From assembly GCA_945861385.1 (NCBI GenBank), contig CAMAUI010000014.1, positions 1-56,278 on the forward strand: a stretch of DNA of 56,278 nucleotides, in the 5' to 3' direction. Below are positions 18,676 through 24,600 of this stretch, one piece after another. A program made the position numbers and the translations under genes. Position 1 is the first letter of the stretch, and each line of letters begins with the position of its first letter. Source of the DNA: Prosthecobacter debontii. GTDB taxonomy: Bacteria; Verrucomicrobiota; Verrucomicrobiia; Chthoniobacterales; Chthoniobacteraceae. Below the pieces are notes generated by a model, which made no database searches, was not told the origin of the DNA, and saw nothing but the letters and a program-made list of their open reading frames with translations.

Positions 18676-19100
18676 GCCGCGCGAAGCGCGGCCCTTTCGG
18701 GTGGAGCACCCGACTCGGGTGCAGTTTCCGGCGACCCGCCGGAAACACCTCTGGGTGGATGGCTGGCTGAATGCATCCGGTGCCTCTGGGCGCCCTGCGT
18801 GAGCCACGCGCACAGGGTAGTGATTAAATGTGAGTCCGCGATTTGAACCCCGGAGGGTTTCCCGTGAGTAGCCGGGGGTGTCGTGAGCAACGAACGACAC
18901 CCCCGGAATTCTCGGCGAACACGTTGAACCCCGGAGGGGTTCCCCCATGCGGGGGGCGCGTACCCATCACCACCCGCATGACTATGCGGACGGGCAGGAT
19001 GCATGGGGCTACCCCTCCGGGGTAGATTCGTTTCTCTCGTGTTACCGGGGGTCTGCGACCCCCGGCTATTGATGGGGAACCGCTCTGCGGTTCGGAAAAA
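18676..19100. repeat. Cluster of perfect palindromes in a non-coding stretch
   Basis: At least five hairpins without intervening genes: GCACCCGA-C-TCGGGTGC (18706-18722), GTTTCCGGCG-ACC-CGCCGGAAAC (18724-18746), arms CCGGGGGTGTCGT/ACGACACCCCCGG (18872-18906), CTACCCC-TCC-GGGGTAG (19009-19025) and CCGGGGGTC-TGC-GACCCCCGG (19045-19065), plus GAACCG-CTCTG-CGGTTC near 19079 and repeated AACCCCGGAGGG motifs. Short reading frames here are Arg/Pro/Gly-rich and look non-coding. Similar palindromic families are widespread in PVC genomes. Confidence 0.75.
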
Positions 19101-19243
19101 TGCAGAAACTCCACAGGCTTACGCCACCGCAAGTTTCTTACGTCCCTCCGGACACTCGGTGCCGACCGCTTTGCACAACGCCGCATCTCGCCTCGTAATC
19201 GCGGACTCGTTTATAATAACGCCCGTGGGATTCGAGGTTCCCG

Positions 19244-19354
19244 CTACTTTGCCGGTTCGTCTTTTTTTCCCATCGATGTCAGAAAGCGCATCAGATCGAT
19301 GAGTTCGTCGCGGCGCAGGGGGGCGGTGAGGCCGGGGGGCATCAGCGAGACGGA
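19244..19354 (-). pseudogene. Displaced copy of the 3' end of the giant dehydrogenase gene
   Basis: 111 bp aligned without gaps to 21621-21731, 102 identical (92%), both ending in the same stop codon. It encodes SVSLMPPGLTAPLRRDELID... with only two residue changes, so the frame is preserved. The similarity stops inside the terminal core site of the adjoining attC-like site. It forms a same-orientation repeat with the intact gene end on the other side of the two cassettes. Confidence 0.88.
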
Positions 19355-19445
19355 ACGACAGAACTGAGCGACGCGGGCGACCCAGCGCGTCCGCAATGAC
19401 AACTGACGGGGCCCGCCCGCGTTCGCTCTGGTGATTTTGTTAGGC
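19350..19445 (-). other. attC-like recombination site of cassette 2
   Basis: Read on the minus strand it begins with GCCTAAC (19439-19445), a perfect R'' core, 16 nt after the stop of the secreted-protein gene, and ends with GTTCCGT (19350-19356). Between them, arms GAGCGAACGCGGGCG and CGCCCGCGTCGCTC pair over 14 bp with one extra A on the left arm, and a further unpaired base lies nearer the end. Bulged bases only on the left arm are the strand-determining feature of integron attC sites. Length 96 bp, within the known range. Confidence 0.68.
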
Positions 19446-19461
19446 GACTTGGTTTTCATGC

Positions 19462-20652
19462 TCAACGAGGCAACGGGGCTTGCTCCGATAGAAGGAGCAA
19501 GAATGCCTCGGCGGCATGCCAGGTGTGCGGTGGGGAGTTGCGGATTTTAACGAGAGCGGGGGAGACAAGCTTAAGACCCTCGTAGCGAGCTTCGCTGGCG
19601 CGCTCTTCCCACGTCAGCGGGTAGTCGCGATTGCTCAACGGGCTTTTTTTGGTGCCGTGAAAATGGTCGCAGGCCCAGCCGAGATACGGATACCGGCCGC
19701 GGTCGTCGCTGTCTTTTCCAGCGACGTGTTGCTCCCGGTAGTCCATCCAGAAAAGCGCGCTGTAGCCGTCGGCAACTTTGGGGACGATGTAGGGGTCGGG
19801 CAGGCCGAGGGCGCGCAGGCCGTATTTCAGCCATTTGGTCTGATAGACGGGGTGGTCGGCGAAATCGGAACGACCGAGGATGTATTTGCCCGTGGCATCG
19901 CTTTTCTCGAAGCGCGGCACTTCGGCGAGCACCTTGGGCACGAGCGGGTGGTTCTTGTCGGAGACAAGCGAGATGAGAAAGAGGGCCTGCCCCAGATTGT
20001 CCGCCTCTGTCTCGCCCTTGTTGTTCCGATCAAATGGTTCGCGGAGGCCGAGAATCCACGGCTTCAGCAGTTCAAGGTTGCCCGTCTCCTTGAATGCCAG
20101 CGCCATCATCGCAGCGTCTCGATACCAAGGCTTTTCATAGACGAAGAAGTTCGGCACCGGCCCGGCCTCGGTGATGTTGACGAGCAACTCTTGATGCAGG
20201 ACGCGCAGCACGCGCGGGAATCTTTTCCCTTTGAAGTCCGGCAGATTCACCGGCGATCGGGTTCCGTCCAGTGCTGTGCGCTGTCCGCCCTGCTCGATCC
20301 ACACGGCCTCAGAATCCTCTCGCAGCGTGAGCGAGCCGCCATCCTCAGTCTCTATCCAAACGGTGTAGTCCGGCGGCACAATGATTTCCCGGCGCACCTT
20401 CCACCTTTGCAATTCACGCCCACTTCTTGCGTCGAAAAGGATGCCGTCGCGGTAAAGGAGTTTGGTGCGCGCGCCCATTCCGAAAAGGAAGAACTTCACG
20501 TCGGGCAGCTCACGGGCACCGCCATGCTCGTCACGACAAGTTTTCAGTTCCGCCCGATAGTCCGTCAGCGATTGCGCGTGCGGCTCTCCAGCGTGCATGG
20601 ACGAAGCCGCCAGGAAGGCGGCAAGACATAAGGCTCGGAAGGTGGTTTTCAA
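19462..20652 (-). CDS. Secreted protein of unknown function, cassette-encoded
   Basis: 396 aa starting at a TTG codon (20652); no ATG fits, and the TTG start yields a signal peptide MKTTFRALCLAAFLAASSMHA. The middle and C-terminal parts (about 140-390) are rich in aromatic-containing helices with YRDAAMMALAFKETGNLELL and an acidic HVAGKDSDDRGRYPYLGW segment, suggestive of an alpha/alpha-barrel such as those of some glycoside hydrolases, but I cannot name a family. The N-terminal part (30-130) is predicted beta. It starts 24 nt after one attC crossover and stops 16 nt before the next attC, so it has no obvious promoter of its own. Confidence 0.78.
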   Translation of the reverse strand: MKTTFRALCLAAFLAASSMHAGEPHAQSLTDYRAELKTCRDEHGGARELPDVKFFLFGMGARTKLLYRDGILFDARSGRELQRWKVRREIIVPPDYTVWIETEDGGSLTLREDSEAVWIEQGGQRTALDGTRSPVNLPDFKGKRFPRVLRVLHQELLVNITEAGPVPNFFVYEKPWYRDAAMMALAFKETGNLELLKPWILGLREPFDRNNKGETEADNLGQALFLISLVSDKNHPLVPKVLAEVPRFEKSDATGKYILGRSDFADHPVYQTKWLKYGLRALGLPDPYIVPKVADGYSALFWMDYREQHVAGKDSDDRGRYPYLGWACDHFHGTKKSPLSNRDYPLTWEERASEARYEGLKLVSPALVKIRNSPPHTWHAAEAFLLLLSEQAPLPR

Positions 20653-20669
20653 GGAAGATGTGCGGAGTC

Positions 20670-20796
20670 GCCGAACGTTTAAGCGCTGGCACCGCTGGGG
20701 CGGGGGTAAGCTTCGAAACGGGATGGCGGGTTAAAGTTACGGAAAGCTTGGCCGACAGAGCAGCCCCAGCGGTTGTCCAGCCGCGCCTTGTTCGCC
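20670..20796 (-). other. attC-like recombination site of cassette 1
   Basis: Minus-strand order: core GGCGAAC (20790-20796), left arm GGCTGGACAACCGCTGGGGC, variable loop, right arm GCCCCAGCGGTGCCAGC, then TTAAAC and core GTTCGGC (20670-20676). The arms pair over 11 bp, then continue as GCTGG-C-ACC against GCTGGACAACC, leaving two unpaired A bases on the left arm only. Two extrahelical bases plus AAC/GTT cores are diagnostic of attC. It begins 26 nt after the nuclease stop codon. Length 127 bp. Confidence 0.72.
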
Positions 20797-20821
20797 CTTG
20801 TTTCGGCTGTGGTCGTGGAAG

Positions 20822-21283
20822 TCATGGCCTGTGAATCTGGTGTCTTCGGGTATCCTCAGAATACTCCCAAATCTCTACGCCCTCTGGAATAAGATGGCTG
20901 TATGTGCGAATATAATAGTCGGCCAACGACTCGCCAGATGACTGACGCTCTGAGCGAAGAACGAAAAGAATCCGTCTCGCTAGGCTTGGGGTCAGTGAAA
21001 AGTAATACATGGCTTCGTTCCATGTGGTCATCTTAGCACTCGGAACTTTATCGCCCTCTGTCCATGTATGGCTCTTGCACTCGACAACCACGAGCGGCTC
21101 GGCCGATCCCAAGTCGAATCCATGTTCCTTGGTCTTACCTCTGACGCCAACCCGCATCTTGAAATTGGGTGTGACGCCAATCCCCTCCTTAGCCAAGCAA
21201 TCTTGCGCGACTCCCTCAAACTCTCGTCCTACATGGGCATTGCTTAACGCTCCTTTCCGCTGATGGGGTCTGTCTGTAGTCAT
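20822..21283 (-). CDS. Stand-alone PD-(D/E)XK nuclease-like protein, cassette-encoded
   Basis: 153 aa from ATG 21283. The core HGFDLGSAEPLVVVECKSH gives D57-x10-E68-x-K70, the catalytic pattern of restriction-type nucleases, set between predicted beta strands and followed by helices and LARRILFVLRS. No methyltransferase, specificity subunit or other defence gene is adjacent. Its base composition is visibly lower in GC than its neighbours and it uses more A/T-ending codons, which fits transfer. It lies in a predicted integron cassette. It may be a DNA-cleaving defence or repair protein; the target is unknown. Confidence 0.7.
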   Translation of the reverse strand: MTTDRPHQRKGALSNAHVGREFEGVAQDCLAKEGIGVTPNFKMRVGVRGKTKEHGFDLGSAEPLVVVECKSHTWTEGDKVPSAKMTTWNEAMYYFSLTPSLARRILFVLRSERQSSGESLADYYIRTYSHLIPEGVEIWEYSEDTRRHQIHRP

Positions 21284-21305
21284 AGTGATGGACGCTGTTG
21301 GTTTG

Positions 21306-21500
21306 GGCGAACAGGGAGTTTATCGACAGATTTGTTTGTTTGTCACCAGCTTTATATCCGACAAAAATGTTGGAATATCCCGGGGTTGGAGGTGCGTGGT
21401 GGTTGCTTTGTGCGCGTAATGAGCGCGAAGCAACATTTTTGTTGGGATTTGCTCAAATGCGCGCACAAAAGTGATGTATGAATATTCCAAACGTCTCGCC
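21306..21500. other. Core site and nested inverted repeats upstream of cassette 1
   Basis: GTTCGCC (minus, 21306-21312) marks the start of cassette 1. Next to it are overlapping inverted repeats: CAAAAATGTTG (21362-21372) with CAACATTTTTG (21431-21441), TTGGAATAT (21370-21378) with ATATTCCAA (21482-21490), GTTGCTT (21402-21408) with AAGCAAC (21428-21434), and CTTTGTGCGCG (21406-21416) with CGCGCACAAAAG (21460-21471). They cannot all form together. The stretch is AT-richer than its surroundings. It may hold a decayed attC/attI or a promoter. The rest of the 21284-21620 gap has no convincing gene. Confidence 0.45.
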
Positions 21501-21620
21501 GCCCCTCGATTACGGCGATGATTTGCGTTTCGAAATCCGGAATCGCGGGCGCGCCGAGGACGGAGATCGAGATGAGCGGCGGGGGTGTCGCGGAGCGAGA
21601 GCGCGATCTCGGGATTCCCA

Positions 21621-24600
21621 CTACTTGGCCGGTTCGTCTTTCTTTCCTCTCGATGTGAGGAAGCGCATGAGATCGATGAGTTCGTCGCGGCGGAGGGAGG
21701 CGGTGAGGCCGGGGGGCATCAGCGAGACGGAGCTGGTGTCGATCTTGGCGATGTTGCTGTTCGGGATGGATACGATGTTGCCGGCGGGATCGCGGAGCAG
21801 GTGGGCATCGCCGGTTTTCCGCTGCAGCAAGCCCGTCACAACGGCATTGTCCTTGGTGGTCAGAAGGATGGTTTCGTAGCCCTGCTTGATGGCGGTGCTG
21901 GGGTTGAGCAGCGACTCGAGGAGCGACTCGGGCGTCATGTAGCTGCCGACGGTGGAGAGGTTGGGGCCGAGTTGGCCGCCCTGGTTGTCGATGGTGTGGC
22001 AGGTCGTGCAGAGCAGTTCCTTGCGGTGGTAGATGTCCCGCCCGCGGGCGGCGTCGCCTTTGGCTGCGGCGTCGGCGAGGAGCGTGCGGCGGTCTTCCAG
22101 GGTGAGTTGCAAGCCGACCGTCTTGAGATTCCCGGCGGTTTGGAGCGCGGCGATGAGCGGGGCGACGTCGCGCCCGGAAGTTTGCGCGAGACGCGTGGCG
22201 GCGATGGCTAGAGCCTCGGGCACTTTGACGTTGGCAAGCCAGCCGGCGAGCACGGCGGGGCCTTCGGTGTGTTGCAGGTAGGCGGCGACGACGGGCTCGG
22301 AAAACTTCGCGATGGCTGCGGGCAGGGCTTGGGCAGGCTGCGCCGACGCCCAGGCGGCGATCGAGTTCGGGGTGTTGATGGCTTTCAGGTGCTCGAATGC
22401 GCCGAGTCGGGCGAGTGCCCCGGCGGCGCTGGGGAGGTCCTTTTCGCGCAGCAGCTTTACCATCGGGTCGATGGCTGCGGAAACGCCCCAGCGACCGCAG
22501 AGTTCGGCGGCGGCGGCGGCGAGGGCCGCGTCGCCATTGAGCAATTCAATCAGCCGCGCGGTCTGGCTGGCTTTGGCGGCGTTGGAGCGCGCGCCTTCGG
22601 CGACGGCGGGGAGCAGCGCAGGCGGCAGAGCGAGCAGCGCGTCGAGGTGCTCGGGTGTGCCGAGGGCGGCGACGGTGCGCGCGGCGTTGGCGAGCTGTTC
22701 GCCCTCCAGGCCGCCGCGTTGCACGATCTCAAGCAGGCGCCCGACTGCGCGCGGGTCGTTGACTTCGCGCAGCGCGAAGTTCAGGCGTGCGGCGTTGCCG
22801 TCGAAGACGGGCTTGCCGGTTTCCAGCGCGGGCAGCCACACGTTGCGCAGGGCGCGGACGGTGAGTTCGAGGGCGAAGTTCAAATTGTCGTCGCGCTCGC
22901 GGTCGAATGCGCGCAGGGCGGCGCTGGCGGCTTCGAGGGTGCCGAGCCCGCGCAGGGCGTTGACGGCCTCCAGCCGGACCTGCGCGTGTTCGTCCTCGAC
23001 CGCCTTGGTCAGCAGCCCGAGCCGGTCGATCTTTCCGGCCTCCGATCTCCAGTTCGAAACAGCGCGGACGGCGGCGGCGCGAGCGCGGTGGTCGGGCGAG
23101 CGCAGGATGTTCTCGACGAGCGCCGGGGGCTCGATGCGGTGGGTCATCAGCACCCAGAGCCCCTCGAGGCGGTGCTGCTCGTAGTCCGGGTGGGCGGTGT
23201 CGAGTGCGGCGATCCAATCCAGCACCGGCTTCGCCAGCTCCTCAGCGGGCCGCGATGCGAGTTCGCGGTTTGCCTGCGCGCGGGTGTACTGCTCGGGCGC
23301 TTTGAGCATGTTCAGGAGAGCAGGGATCGGAGCGCCGTGGATCTTCGGTCGCTCGACGAGCGGGCGGCCTTTGGCGGTCACACGCCAGATGCGGCCGTGC
23401 GATTTGTCGCGCAGCGGGTGGTGAAAATCGACTTCGCCGTGGTCGATGATCGCGTTGTACCAATCGACGATGTAGAGTGCGCCGTCGGGTCCCATCTTGA
23501 TGTCCACGGGCCGGAACGAGCGGTGTTTCGAGTGCAGCACGGTCTCGACCTCGGCGGCGGTGTAGCCGCTGGCGCTTGCCTTCATTTCGTAGCGGACCGT
23601 GCGGTTGGCGCGGAAATCATTGCCGATGATGCTGCCCTGCCAGTGATCCGGGAAGTGGCGGCCGGAGATAAACTCGGCGCCGGTGTTATTGGGTTTGCCG
23701 GGGATCAGGCCCTTGAGCACCCGGTGGGCACCCACCGCCCTGCTGAAGGCCACTCCCGGGAACACGTAGTGCGGGCCCTGTCCCGCCGCGCCGTCCGTGG
23801 CGAAGGATTGCCCCCAGCGATCGATGGCGAAGCCCCACGGATTGATCATGCCGAGCGCGAGAGGGTCGAGCTGGAGCGTCTCGGGGCGGAAGCGCCAGAT
23901 GCCGCTGCCATTCATGCGCCGCGGACCGTGCGGTGTTTCCACGAAACTATTGATGTAGATGGATTGCGTGATGTGCAGGTCGCCCCACGGCGCCCAGCGC
24001 AGGCCGTGGATCATGTGATGCACGTCCGCATTGCCGAAGCCGGAAAACACCGCGCGCCGCGACTCCGACACGTCGTCGCCATCGGCGTCGGCGAGAAAGA
24101 GCAGCTCTGTCGCGCTGCACACGTACGCTCCGCCTTTCACCGGCATCACCGAATGCGGCACGAGCAGGCCTTCGGCGAAGACCGTGTGCTTGTCGGCGCG
24201 GCCGTCATTGTCGGTGTCTTCCAGAATCACGATGCGGTCGTTCGGAGGGCGGCCCGGCTTGATGTGGGGGTAGGTCGTGCTGGTGGAAACCCACAAGCGT
24301 CCCCGCGAATCCCAGTTCATGTTGATCGGATTGGCGATCATCGGATCGGCGGCGAAAAGATTGATTTCGAGACCTTCCGCGAGGGTGAACGCCTTCAATT
24401 CGGCGGCGGGATCCGGCGTGGGAATGTCCTTGGGAACCTCGTGGTCCGGGTAATTGCGCGGTGATTTCCATTCATCGATCCGCTCGATGGCATAGCGGTG
24501 TGGCCGGGGCACCCGGAGCCGGGCGATCAACTCCTCCTGTTCTTCCGCCAGCCGCTGGAAGTCGTCCATTTCATAGGCGAGGTGCCCCATTTCGTGGCGG

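Larger units (their letters stand above)
19356..21311 (-). mobile_element. Two tandem integron-type gene cassettes without integrase
   Basis: Cassette 1 (20676-21311) carries the PD-(D/E)XK gene and cassette 2 (19356-20675) the unknown secreted protein; both ORFs run in the array direction and nearly fill their cassettes. Predicted crossover points G^TT lie at 21312/21311, 20676/20675 and 19356/19355. ORF starts are 23-28 nt inside each cassette and attC sites follow 16-26 nt after each stop. No intI or attI is recognisable in the window. The calls rest on structure and spacing rather than on a database search. Confidence 0.65.

Noticed and set aside
18676..19100. Possible CRISPR array
   Set aside because: The palindromes differ from each other and are not evenly spaced; no spacers and no cas genes.
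19244..19465. 73-codon ORF spanning attC site and gene remnant
   Set aside because: Its N-terminal half reads through the attC palindrome; only the last 36 codons are protein-derived, so it is not treated as a gene.
21352..21621. 89-codon minus-strand frame before cassette 1
   Set aside because: Overlaps the nested inverted repeats, has no start signal and no protein-like pattern.
22269..24464. 731-codon plus-strand frame inside the giant gene
   Set aside because: Composition is typical of a shadow frame and the minus strand carries clear propeller, HEAT and heme motifs.
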